DNA from: Carposina sasakii
Taxonomy: Eukaryota; Arthropoda; Insecta; Lepidoptera; Carposinidae
Assembly (NCBI GenBank): GCA_014607495.2
Contig: CP053156.1
Span: 2,604,001 to 2,668,000 of the forward strand
DNA length: 64,000 nt
Direction of reading: 5' to 3'
Part shown: piece after piece, positions 11,301-19,861 of the stretch
Numbering within the stretch: position 1 is the first letter of the stretch
How the letters are laid out: the number at the start of each line of letters is the position of its first letter
Position numbers and translations under genes: made by a program
The notes under the pieces: generated by a model
Told to the model about the DNA's origin: nothing
The model's database searches: none
What the model saw: only the letters and a program-made list of their open reading frames with translations

Positions 11301-12262
11301 TTCCATGTGTCTTGATTGACCAATGTGAAACTGGCTCCTGTATCCACTTGCATTGTTACAGGTACACCTTCTAAAAATAAATTGACCTCATATGGTGCCA
11401 CACGAGTCGAGCTCTCTATATTGTAAATGCCATTCAAATGAGCTTCCTGCTCCTCTTCTGTAAAATTTATGTTCTTATGCGAGTCATTTCTCTTCTTACT
11501 TATACAAATTTTCTCTATGTGACCTTTCTTTTTACAGTATCTACATAGGGCATTGACAAATCTGCATTCACCACCATGACGGTCACCACACCGGTAACAT
11601 AAACGGAATCTATTCGTTTGTACTGCATTAACATCCATGGGTTCTGGATCCGGCGCGCGATACACATTCTCCGATGTACGATACTGTGTACTCCTGGGAT
11701 CCAACGAGCAGCTTGATGATGACGATGATGCTAGGTTGCTGTGCATCATACGCACGTCCCTGCCTGCACTTTCCGCCGATAACATAGCATCTACTACATC
11801 CTTGTAGCTTAAACTGTTTTTCTTCAAGAGTTCGTATTGTAATTTATGATCACTCATCCCGCATACCAGTCTGTCACGTAACATGCGCTCTAAATCTGTG
11901 AAATTACACCCGGCACTTAACTTCCTTACTTGCGCAATATATTCAGATGCTGTTTCACCAGATTTTTGATTGCGATTGTAAAATTGAAATGACACTGATA
12001 TTTCGTTTGGTTTTGGGCTGTAGTGATTCGTCAATATAGTCACAATGTCACTAAAAGGCACTTCGTAAGGTTTTCTAGGTGTCATTAACGAACAAACTGT
12101 CTCAAACACTTGTGAACCACATACTGTAAAAAAATTTGCTCGTTTGGTATTGTCCACAATAATTCCATTTGCTTCAAAACAAAAACTCAATCTGTCTATA
12201 TAGTAGTCCCAATTATCGGTTTCTGGGTTGAATTCATGAAATGTTATTGCTTTCTTGTCCAT
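8396..12262 (-). CDS. Fused gag-pol polyprotein, Ty3/gypsy
   Basis: This 1288-residue frame encodes all retrotransposition functions in one protein. In order: a gag-like N-terminus (about 1-200); two zinc knuckles (222-233, CX2CX3HX3C, and 240-253, CX2CX4HX4C); an aspartic protease with VDTGAS near 306-311; reverse transcriptase with LDLDRAY near 528 and catalytic LIDD near 589-592; RNase H with TCDSSEYG near 736 and TDHKPL near 804; integrase with an HHCC zinc region near 958-994 and catalytic D-D-E near 1021, 1075 and 1111 (VSDNG, GLAERM). The ATG is only 5 nt after the primer site, which supports this start. There is no gag/pol frameshift or stop. No catalytic residue appears lost. Confidence in the family is very high; activity is inferred. 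Confidence 0.95.
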   Translation of the reverse strand: MDKKAITFHEFNPETDNWDYYIDRLSFCFEANGIIVDNTKRANFFTVCGSQVFETVCSLMTPRKPYEVPFSDIVTILTNHYSPKPNEISVSFQFYNRNQKSGETASEYIAQVRKLSAGCNFTDLERMLRDRLVCGMSDHKLQYELLKKNSLSYKDVVDAMLSAESAGRDVRMMHSNLASSSSSSCSLDPRSTQYRTSENVYRAPDPEPMDVNAVQTNRFRLCYRCGDRHGGECRFVNALCRYCKKKGHIEKICISKKRNDSHKNINFTEEEQEAHLNGIYNIESSTRVAPYEVNLFLEGVPVTMQVDTGASFTLVNQDTWKRLQGHNLSVVLQSVPVKLRTWTETPVILLGQARVQVAYKNIIKNLDVIIAKNNGPNLLGRNWFEPLDISMNINFISDMDVAKVQEVLANHEEVFKDGLGTYRGHSVSIHVKPGTTPKFLKARPVPYALKDKVEKEIDRLVAETVLRPVSFSEWATPIVPIVKKSGEIRLCGDYRSTVNQATESDTYPMPSANEVFATVAGGKYFTTLDLDRAYTQVIVDDDTAKLLTLNTCKGLYTVHRLAFGVKACPGIFQRLMTSLLAGIAGVAVLIDDIIISGDNMDNMRIRLDTVLQRIRHAGLRLNKTKCKFAKESVEFLGFVIDAEGIHPAPSKVESINKTPEPKNIPELQAFLGLYNFYERFIPGKATILEPLHRLLDKSQTWHWTDKEQNAFNAAKRLITFDMTLVHYDLHKPLILTCDSSEYGVGAVLSHIMENGEERPIAMGSRTLHTHERRYSQLDKEAAAIMFGINKFHNYIAGRFFTVITDHKPLLGIFDSKKPMPNMLSPRLTRIAIALTAHSYDIIYRPGSEIGNADSLSRWPQPVPETLEQQLCDILLMAEKPEDLPFDVEQIAQETKHDKTLSHVVHYVQAGWPNKVSDKDLHVYWLRRQELSLQDGCLLLGSRVVIPATLRQATLRVLHNTHTGMVQTKALARSYVWWPGLSEDIEALVGSCISCLENRNMPPKSVHEWVTPTRPWSRIHVDFAGPYENKYFLIVVDAYSRWPEVVVTNNMTTGTVIRHLRAMFATHGLCETLVSDNGTSFVSNEFKQFLDANKIRHKTTAPYHPATNGLAERMVQTVKQKLRKMDNITWDIRIPKMLLSLRVTPCASTNKSPSQLLMNRRLRTLLDTMHPDNIQNRKMEVQIQNNSEQRHRETNMGAKVMYRNYNNKPKWLKGTIVSKEGPSSYTIKADDGSTLHKHIDQLVIIRDSNVRERREREMNDVESNESQEDIITIPNESEWRNMLGIPSFS

Positions 12263-12267
12263 TTTTA

Positions 12268-12280
12268 ATCCTCGTCGCCA
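12268..12280 (-). other. Primer-binding site, serine-tRNA type
   Basis: On the coding strand this reads TGGCGACGAGGAT, one base after the 5' LTR. It is complementary to a tRNA 3' end of the form ATCCTCGTCGCCA, which fits eukaryotic tRNA-Ser with acceptor GACGAGG. The tRNA match is from general knowledge and was not searched. Confidence 0.7.
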
Positions 12281-12281
12281 C

Positions 12282-12429
12282 TAATAAGTCCAAAATAAAT
12301 ACACGTGCTAAGTAGCAAAACGTTTACTCATTGTTGTGTAGATTATAACCTATAAATTATAGGCAAGGAAAGTACTTGTCAAATACAACTTAATCATACA
12401 GCCAAGTTTTACATTATCAGTATATGACA
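12282..12429 (-). repeat. 5' LTR of the intact gypsy element
   Basis: 148 bp, identical by eye to 8035-8182, followed on the plus strand by the target duplication ATTAT. It must contain the element's promoter and poly(A) signals; I did not identify a clear TATA box. Confidence 0.9.
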
Positions 12430-12434
12430 ATTAT

Positions 12435-12743
12435 GTAGACAAATCCTTGGTAAGCCGCTTATTACTATTAAATAAATTACAAGATTTGCATGTGACACAA
12501 TATTTTAGGCACATCACTGATCACAAAATCCATTAAGCACTAAGAATATAGTGGGATGTAGACACATCTATGATTTAATTTAACATAACTTAAGAATAAC
12601 TGGCATGTTGATGCATAAAGGTTTGCTTATCCTACTATAGAGTATATTGCAATAAAAAAATTAAGAATGACCAGATAATATACCAATTTTTTATGAAGCT
12701 AAATACGTAGGCACTCACATCTCAAGCCATACATTTTTATTTT
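12435..12743. other. AT-rich spacer
   Basis: Nothing recognisable was seen between the gypsy element and the retroposon cluster. Confidence 0.4.
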
Positions 12744-13281
12744 GTTTAGTTTATCCCGAAGGAAAGGCAAGGGGAACTAAGCCCATACCATAAGCCCACA
12801 GTCAAACGGCGCAAGCAGTTTTGTGGGACGTTGTACCTAATTTTAAGTTCTAGAATATTTAAAGATAAATAAATAAATAAATAACCTAGCCATTGTCTAT
12901 AGTAAATGATTTCTGAATTTATGATGGATGATATTGATGATGATGAATGGAAACATCGGGAAAATCCTCAAGAATGGGTGTAAAATTAGTAAAGATAAAA
13001 AAAATTGCAGAAACAACTTACATGAGGCCATGAAGAGATCATATTTTGACTAAAGTTTTACTTTAAAGTCCGGTTTAATGGCACCCTGAACCTAATTGTA
13101 ATTCTTTAAAAAAAAAAAAAAAAAACTTAGCTTACCTGCATATAAAACCATGCATATGCATATGCACTAGATTCACATCACAAGTAAACAAAATATAACT
13201 TATCTACCAGAAACATAACTTTGCGGACACATGCCAGCCATTTACAAATAAATTTTGATTTTCAAAAGAAAATTACACCCG
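12744..13281 (-). mobile_element. Poly(A) retroposon copy A, twice interrupted
   Basis: It shares the TTTATCCCGAAGGAAAGGCA end and the body with copies B-D, but is more diverged. It carries two internal insertions that both end in A-rich tails: one at about 12794-12886 (CACAGTCAAACGGCG ... AAATAAATAAATAA) and one at about 13066-13122 ending in a run of about 18 A. The insertions show that copy A is older than its neighbours. Confidence 0.65.
12794..12886 (+). repeat. LINE 3' tail inserted in copy A
   Basis: The sequence from CACAGTCAAACGGCGCAAG through TTGTACCTAATTTTAAG to an (AAAT)n tail is repeated at 16338-16432. This is the 3' end of an unidentified non-LTR element. Confidence 0.6.
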
Positions 13282-13931
13282 CTCCATCTCAAAACTTTGA
13301 AAACCAGGATTTGAGGAAGAAATAACAGGACATTTTGATTAAAAGCCAGGACTACATGTGCGAACCCAGTGATAATACGAATGGAGGGAGTTAGTGGCGT
13401 GCGAATTTCAAAACATAGGTTTTTAACACATTCAGTGCGTATTTCTTCTACGTATTTGCTTCTTTTAGGCTTTCTAGAGGTGCCGCTGACACTTATTTAC
13501 CCGATGTCGGCACCCTTAGAAAATCTGCCGACTGTGTCAGGACTTAACCAGGTCGATGCTTAAAAACTATCCAGGAAACCCCAAAAAGCAGGATATGTCC
13601 TGGGAAAACAGGACGGTTGGCAACCCTAACCTAGACCAAGTACAATTTTGTAACTGTTGCACTTTGCTGTTGCAATAAGTCGATACATAAGGTATTATCA
13701 TTAGAGTATTATATACATATAGATAATAAGCGAGTAATAAAATAAAACTAAAACCCGTTTCTGTATGTACATACAAATGAAATAAAAGTTGAGGAACTTA
13801 CCTTATTCTTTTCAAAAGTTAAGGCAAAACTATTTACATGTGATTCAGTCGATTCCATTTTATTGTCGACGAGTTTTTAATAATTATACTATATAAGTAA
13901 GGACTATTTATGAAAATAATTTACGTAAAAA
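13282..13931. other. Spacer without recognised gene
   Basis: No gene is seen. Near 13590-13630 the CAGGACGGTTGGCAACCCTAA string resembles the ends of dispersed lepidopteran elements. Confidence 0.35.
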
Positions 13932-13945
13932 GCATAAACAACCAA

Positions 13946-14362
13946 TTTTTTTTTTTTTTTTTTTTTTAGTTTATCCCGAAGGAAAGGCAAGGGGAACTAA
14001 GCCCATACAGCCTAATCATTGTTTAGTAAAATGTATTCTGAATTTATGATGGATGACAATGATGATGAGTGGAAACGTCGGGAAAATCCTCAAGAACAAG
14101 TGTAAAGTTAGTCAAAATGGAAAATTATTGCAGAAACAACTTACATGCGCCCATGAAGAGATCGTAATCCGGCTAAAGTTTTACTCGGCTTACCTGCGTA
14201 TAAAACCATGCACACGCACTAGATTCACATCACAAGTAATCAAAATATAACTTATCTACCAGAAAACATCACTTTACAGACACATGCAAGCCATTTACAA
14301 ATAATTTTAGATTTTCACAAGAAAATTACACCTGCACCCTTCCAGCTTTTCCCGCCAAATCC
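13946..14362 (-). mobile_element. Poly(A) retroposon copy B
   Basis: About 417 bp. In its own 5' to 3' sense it starts GGATTTGGCGGG and ends ATAAACTA plus poly(A), seen here as a T run. It is flanked by a perfect 14-bp target duplication, GCATAAACAACCAA, at 13932-13945 and 14363-14376. No tRNA-like promoter boxes were identified. The 65-codon frame on the other strand is repeated in the sister copies and is not a gene. Confidence 0.85.
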
Positions 14363-14390
14363 GCATAAACAACCAAAGAAAATCAACACC

Positions 14391-14797
14391 TTTTTTTTTT
14401 TTTAGTTTATCCCGAAGGAAAGGCAAGGGGAACTAAGCCCATACAGCCTAATCATTGTTTAGTAAAATGTATTCTGAATTTATGATGAATGACAATGATG
14501 ATGAATGGAAACGTCGGGAAAATCCTCAAGAACAAGTGTAAAGTTAGTCAAAATGAAAAATTATTGCAGAAACAACTTACATGCGCCCATGAAGAGATCG
14601 TAATCCGGCTAAAGTTTTACTCGGCTTACCTGCGTATAAAACCATGCACACGCACTAGATTCACATCACAAGTAATCAAAATATAACTTATCTACCAGAA
14701 AACATCACTTTACGGACACATGCAAGCCATTTACAAATAAATTTTGATTTTCACAAGAAAATTACACCTGCACCCTTCCAGCTTTTCCCGCCGAATC
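14391..14797 (-). mobile_element. Poly(A) retroposon copy C
   Basis: Nearly identical to copy B and in the same orientation. It is flanked by its own perfect 13-bp target duplication, GAAAATCAACACC, at 14378-14390 and 14798-14810. It is therefore an independent insertion and not a tandem duplicate. Confidence 0.85.
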
Positions 14798-14821
14798 GAA
14801 AATCAACACCAGTAAACACAA

Positions 14822-15234
14822 TTTTTTTTTTTTTTTTTTTAGTTTATCCCGAAGGAAAGGCAAGGGGAACTAAGCCCATACAGCCATTGTCTTTAGTAAA
14901 TGATTTCGGAATTTATGATGGATGATATTGATAATGATGAATGTAAACGTCGGGAAAATCCTCAAGAATGGATGTAAAATTAGTAAAGATCAAAAATAAA
15001 TGCAGAAACAACTTACATGAGCCCATGAAGAGATCGCATTCCGACTAAAGTTTTACTTAGCTTACCTGCATATAAAACCATGCACACGCACTAGATACAC
15101 ATCACAAGTAACCAAAATATAACTTATCTACCAGAAAACATCACTTTACGGGCACATGCAAGACATTTACAAATAAATTTTGATTTTCACAAGAAAATTA
15201 CACCCAAACCGTTCCAGCTTTTCCCGCCGAATCC
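14822..15234 (-). mobile_element. Poly(A) retroposon copy D
   Basis: Somewhat more diverged from B and C, in the same orientation. It is flanked by a perfect 13-bp target duplication, CCAGTAAACACAA, at 14809-14821 and 15235-15247. Confidence 0.85.
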
Positions 15235-15250
15235 CCAGTAAACACAAACT

Positions 15251-15638
15251 TTTTATGTGACAGTGACACCAAAACGTCGTACACGAAATTCGATAGGTAC
15301 AATTTAGACTACTAATATAATTATTTCTGTCTCTTTCTATACACTGAGGACAAAGTGAAATAAGGCATATAAATTTATTTATAATTTCACAATATAGTCA
15401 AATAAAATAACTTAAACCCAGGCTTAAACCTACTACAGAAATTTTTTTTATTTATTTTTTTATTAAATGTTACTGTATGTATAAAGTTGCCATCTACCGG
15501 GAGGGTGCCCAGGAGGCTGGCAGCATTGCCACGTTGAATGGCAATGCTAATTTTTTGTCCAAAAAACAGGCCAGCCTTCTGGTCACGGGAAGTTTCAAAC
15601 AGGTGTTTGCAAACCGACAGCTGTCACATTGGTCACAC
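15251..15638. other. Spacer without recognised gene
   Basis: A 69-codon plus-strand frame (15477-15686) runs into the next retroposon and has no known motif. I see no gene. Confidence 0.4.
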
Positions 15639-15649
15639 TCACATCTAGG

Positions 15650-16060
15650 GGATTCGGCGGGAAAAGCTGGAAGGGTGCAGGTGTAATTTTCTTGTGAAAA
15701 TCAAAAATTATTTGTAAATGGCTTGCATGTGTCCGTAAAGTGATGTTTTCTGGTAGATAAGTTATATTTTGATTACTTGCGATGTGAATCTAGTGCGTGT
15801 GCATGGTTTTATACGCAGGTAAGCCGAGTAAAACTTTAGCCGGATTACGATCTCTTCATGGGTGCATTTAAGTTGTTTCTGCAATAATTTTTCATTTTGA
15901 CTAACTTTACACTTGTTCTTGAGGATTTTCCCGACGTTTCCAGTCATCATCATCATTGTCATTCATCATAAATTCAGAATACATTTTACTAAACAATGAT
16001 TAGGCTGTATGGGCTTAGTTCCCCTTGCCTTTCCTTCGGGATAAACTAAAAAAAAAAAAA
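15650..16060 (+). mobile_element. Poly(A) retroposon copy E, opposite orientation
   Basis: This is the forward view of the family: it starts GGATTCGGCGGGAAAAGCTGG and ends TTCGGGATAAACTA plus a run of A. It is flanked by an 11-bp direct repeat, TCACATCTAGG, at 15639-15649 and 16061-16071. Confidence 0.8.
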
Positions 16061-16107
16061 TCACATCTAGGCTTCGACTATGAATCTAATCTTTCTACGC
16101 ATCTAGG

Positions 16108-16194
16108 GGATTCGGCGGGAAAAGCTGGAAGGGTGCAGATTTTCTTGTGAAAATCAAAAATTATTTGTAAATGGCTTGCATGTGTCCATAACTG
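16108..16194 (+). mobile_element. Poly(A) retroposon copy F, 5' part
   Basis: This is the head of a sixth copy, preceded by CATCTAGG. It breaks off after TGTGTCCATA and resumes at 23546, so the 7.35 kb between were inserted into it. An internal deletion after GGGTGCAG is also present. Confidence 0.75.
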
Positions 16195-16432
16195 GGCCTG
16201 ATTTTAGAACTAACATTTTTAGTATGCAGTAAAACAAAGAATTCGGTCATGCACATAGTAACGGGCGCCATCTTTAATGGGAGCTATACAGTGAAACGCA
16301 CTCTAGTACATAGTATCTAATATTAATCACGGATCCCACAGTCAAACGGCGCAAGCAGTTTTGTGGGACGTTGTACCTAATTTTAAGTCCTAGAATATTT
16401 AAAGAAAGAATAATAATAATAATAATAATAAG
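16195..16432 (+). repeat. LINE 3' end with (ATA)n tail
   Basis: The second half (CACAGTCAAACGGCG onward) repeats 12794-12886. It ends in an (AAT)n run into which, or next to which, the Jockey-clade LINE begins. The clade of this fragment is not recognised. Confidence 0.6.
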
Positions 16433-17605
16433 CCCGCAGGGCAGCTTGTGGCGAGCTGTTGGGAGGTAGCGTTCCCACGGACCTGAAGTACTCCCGGGGG
16501 AAGACCCTGTTCCTCATCTCCGGCACCGGAGTGAGGTCTGACGAGGAACAGTTCCCCCACCTCTGCCTTGCCTTCGCCGGCCGGGCAGAGTGGAGTCGCG
16601 AGAGCTATGACAGCTCGAGGGTGGACGTGCCCGTCAGTAAGTGGCGAGTTGGCTTCAGTTTAAAGTCCAGGGGCACCCCTCCACCCTAGCCGCTCTCTTC
16701 TGTGCGAGTGCCATCTAGTGGTGAGTGAACGTGATCTTTGTGAGTTTCGTGATTTGGTCTCCTCCGTTCACTTTTCCCGTACTCGTGCTGGCTACTAGGA
16801 GCCTCTGGTTGGCATTTTGTACCCCCAACCAGGGAAGAGGACGCCTCTAACCGTCGACTTACACGTCCGTCCTAGGTAAACCATACTGGTGGACCGCAAG
16901 GGCGGGCGTACAAGCCGAGGGCAGAGTGACGTCACGGTCGACTAGGTGTCCGTTCACCGGATCTTCTAGCCTATACCGACGCCGTAGTCAGGCCTGTATT
17001 GCGCTAAAGCTAAGCGATACAGAACTGGCCGGCGGCCCGTCGGAGCTGACAGTCGGTGCTACCGACTGGCAGGGGCCGCGCTTGGCGTAGGTTTGTGTCC
17101 GGTCTTGGTGTGTGTGCAGTATCAACCAGCAGCCTGCTGGTAGATTACTGGTCCACACACACCAGTCCTATAGGGCGCCTGGCGCCACTTCGTTAGGGTG
17201 CTCGGTGTCGAGCGCGGCGACAGCTCGCGTCGGTCGCTGGTTGGCGTTCCTAGCCCGGCAAGTTAAACTTGTGCGGACGGGTACGCTGATTGGTGGCCTG
17301 CCGTGTGGTCGTGGCGTTAGCCACCGGGCCCAAAGTGCGCGCCGATCTGGTGTCCTGGGTGAGCGGCTCAGAGTCGACCCCCCCCTTGTACGACAGTCCA
17401 GCCCTTCACGGCCCTATTTACTGAAAATAGGGCTTCGAAGGGCGCAATTTTGTATTAATTGTATATAGAATTGTATAATTACCATAGTCCTGTCGTGTTG
17501 TCCGCCGCCCTAGAGGGCGTTAATTGTAAATATATTTAGGCTGTATGTATCGTTTTTGTTCTCTGTCCACTATCTTACAAGGTTTAATAGTATAGTTGTT
17601 CCACC
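16433..17605 (+). other. 5' untranslated region of the LINE
   Basis: This is 1.17 kb of GC-rich DNA upstream of ORF1 and presumably contains the internal promoter. It carries two open stretches, one at about 16432-16689 that reads from just after the upstream (AAT)n tail, and one at 17112-17468. Neither shows a known domain. They could be upstream frames or chance products of high GC. Confidence 0.55.
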
Positions 17606-19861
17606 ATGTCGGGGCGGAAATCTCCGCCCGCCCCCGATAGGGAAAAATCGTCCCCGTTACCACCACGTCCCTCCCGTATCCCGGGTCGGCGTGGCCGCGT
17701 ATCTGGTCCTATTGTAGCACGGGACCTATTTGTACCACCGCTGTGCCATCCAGCTTTTAAACCCGGGGCCTTTTCCAGGCCCCCCGTACCTTCCTCACGG
17801 CCCCGAGTAGGGTCCCCATTTACCTTCGGGGGGTCTCAAACTGAGGCCCCCCTCCCAATCTTCTCCCAGGGCCCACCCGAATCACCAGAAGCGGGCCCCA
17901 GTCGCACCATTAAACCGGCCGGTAGACCACGGCCGGAATCTTTTTCACCCCCAGAGGGGGAAACACTGGCGAAGGCGCCTAGGGACAGTGAGGGGGACTC
18001 ATTATCGCCCCCCTTGACGAGCGGCCGCTGCGACGCTTCTTCGCAAAGCCGCTCAACCGGGTCCCCGGTACGATCCCCCGTACCGACGCCCTCCCCCGCA
18101 CCCCGCACGCTCGGCCGCACCATGCCGAGCGCTACGTCGTCCCCAAACTCGGCCCCATCTACATCAGGGTCGATGTCTATCCCCCTCTCGGGGCAGCTGA
18201 GCCCAATCCGGTCGCCTCAGCCGACCCCCAGTACTTCGTACGCGGAGATGGCAGCTTCTAGTCCGCCGCGGCGGTCCCCGGCCCCATCCAGGCCGGCCAC
18301 ACCAGCCGCCGCCGAGCCCCGTCCTCCCACGCCCCCCCGCCCCCGTCCGGCCGCCGAATCGGCCCCGACACAGGAGGGGCGAGCATCGTACCCCCCAATA
18401 GTGGTGGAGAAGCTGCCCAACTGGGTGCAACACTTCTCCACCCTCACCAACAGATTGGGGCACCCCCCCAACGCCCGCCCCTTCAAGACCGGGTTCCGGT
18501 TTATGAGCCGGACCCCGGAAGAGTACCGCGTAGTACAGCGGTACCTAATGGAGGCTAGGGAGAAGTGCCGGGACATACAATTTCATATGTACTCGGTAGC
18601 GGAGAACTTGCCTTCTAAGGCGTCTCTCCGCGGGCTCCCGGCGGACACCGATCTTCAAGAAATAAAGGCGGCCTTTGAGGGCAAAGGCCTGCCTATCCGC
18701 CATCTCCGCGTTATCCCATCTCGCCGGAATAGGTTAGGGTCGGTTGTGTTCCTCGAGTTCGAGCATCTGTCGGTAGCTCAACTCGAGCAATTATACAAAA
18801 CCGACACCCTGCTGAATCTCCCCGGGATCCAGATCGAGGCCTGGAGGCCCAGCAAGGCCCCCGCGCAATGCCACAGATGCCAGGCATTTGGCCATAGCTC
18901 TGCGGCATGCCACCGCACCCCGCGCTGTCTTCTATGCGCGGGAGAGCATGTGGTGGCAGACTGCCAATTAGGCAGGGCAGAGGCACGCACCTGTGCCAAC
19001 TGCAGAGGCCCTCATAGCGCCAACGACCGGCAGTGTCCGGAGTTTAAAAGAGTGTGCAGGAGCCGGAACGTCAGGGTTCCGCCCCCTGCCCCCCCCGCCC
19101 CCACTAATCAACCCCGCCGGCCTGATCCCAGGCTGGCGCGTTTCGCCCCGACGCCCCCGACTCAGGGGGCGCCACCGGCCACTCTACCTACTACAGTGAG
19201 GGCCCCTCCGGCGAGGCAGGCGGACCCACGCCAGCCCCTTCCGGTGGCCCCCACGACCCTCATGCCGCCGGCAAACCCGGCCTACCGTCCCGCTCCAGCT
19301 ACAGCTGCACCTGCGGTGGCACAACAGCAACGGTGGCCTGTGATTCCACAGACCGCCGAAACTCAAAGGCGCCGCCGAAAGAACCGCCGAGGTAAAGAGC
19401 GGAAGCGGCGCCTAGCCAACCGCAGGGCAGCAGAGGCGGCGGCGCAAGCGGCCACAGTAGTGGCGGCCCAAACCGCCCCCCCTCTACCGCCCATGACTAT
19501 CCCACCGGCCCCTGGGGCGCAAGAAATTAGTTTGCGCCCCGCCTACCACATGCCACCGGCGGGCTTCACCCGCCCAGGCCCTCTACCCTGCACACTCTCC
19601 CGCCCCACAACATCGGGGCGGGGGCGCTCAATGTTCCGGGGAAGGGCGCCCTCTTCTCGCCGAGGTTCAGCCTCGGCCTCAGGGCGCCAACCTCAGACCT
19701 ATTCCGGCCCCGACGTGCGCCAGGAAGTGACCGAGGTCTTGCAGTTGTTCGTGGGGACACTGCAGGACATTATCACCGCTCTGACGACGGGCGGTGATAT
19801 CCGCCTAGTCGTCGCTAGGGCTCTGTCCCAGCTTTTACCTCCGTTAGAACGGATTCAGTAG
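17606..19861 (+). CDS. LINE ORF1, gag-like nucleic-acid-binding protein
   Basis: This 751-residue protein is presumed to coat the LINE RNA. Residues 1-260 are rich in proline and serine and probably disordered. Around 338-405 lies the domain that precedes zinc knuckles in Jockey-clade gag proteins (starts LRGLPADTDLQEI). Three CCHC knuckles follow at about 422-485 (CHRC...H...C, CLLC...H...C, CANC...H...C). A basic arginine/lysine patch lies near 590-610. The ATG sits in a good context (CCACCATGTC). The frame ends in TAG inside the start of ORF2. The protein is longer than many Jockey ORF1 proteins because of the proline-rich head. Clade assignment is from domain order. Confidence 0.85.
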   Translation: MSGRKSPPAPDREKSSPLPPRPSRIPGRRGRVSGPIVARDLFVPPLCHPAFKPGAFSRPPVPSSRPRVGSPFTFGGSQTEAPLPIFSQGPPESPEAGPSRTIKPAGRPRPESFSPPEGETLAKAPRDSEGDSLSPPLTSGRCDASSQSRSTGSPVRSPVPTPSPAPRTLGRTMPSATSSPNSAPSTSGSMSIPLSGQLSPIRSPQPTPSTSYAEMAASSPPRRSPAPSRPATPAAAEPRPPTPPRPRPAAESAPTQEGRASYPPIVVEKLPNWVQHFSTLTNRLGHPPNARPFKTGFRFMSRTPEEYRVVQRYLMEAREKCRDIQFHMYSVAENLPSKASLRGLPADTDLQEIKAAFEGKGLPIRHLRVIPSRRNRLGSVVFLEFEHLSVAQLEQLYKTDTLLNLPGIQIEAWRPSKAPAQCHRCQAFGHSSAACHRTPRCLLCAGEHVVADCQLGRAEARTCANCRGPHSANDRQCPEFKRVCRSRNVRVPPPAPPAPTNQPRRPDPRLARFAPTPPTQGAPPATLPTTVRAPPARQADPRQPLPVAPTTLMPPANPAYRPAPATAAPAVAQQQRWPVIPQTAETQRRRRKNRRGKERKRRLANRRAAEAAAQAATVVAAQTAPPLPPMTIPPAPGAQEISLRPAYHMPPAGFTRPGPLPCTLSRPTTSGRGRSMFRGRAPSSRRGSASASGRQPQTYSGPDVRQEVTEVLQLFVGTLQDIITALTTGGDIRLVVARALSQLLPPLERIQ

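Larger units (their letters stand above)
8035..12429 (-). mobile_element. Intact Ty3/gypsy LTR retrotransposon
   Basis: The element is 4395 bp, bounded by identical 148-bp LTRs and flanked by a 5-bp target duplication, ATTAT, at 8030-8034 and 12430-12434. On the minus strand the order is LTR, primer site, one gag-pol frame, polypurine tract, LTR. The integrase core lies downstream of RT-RNase H, which is the Ty3/gypsy order. Identical LTRs and an unbroken 1288-codon frame point to a very recent insertion that may still be active. No envelope gene is present. Confidence 0.92.

Noticed and set aside
14053..15962. Four near-identical 65-66 codon frames starting MTMMM
   Set aside because: They lie inside the retroposon copies, on the strand opposite their transcription, and recur only because the repeat does.
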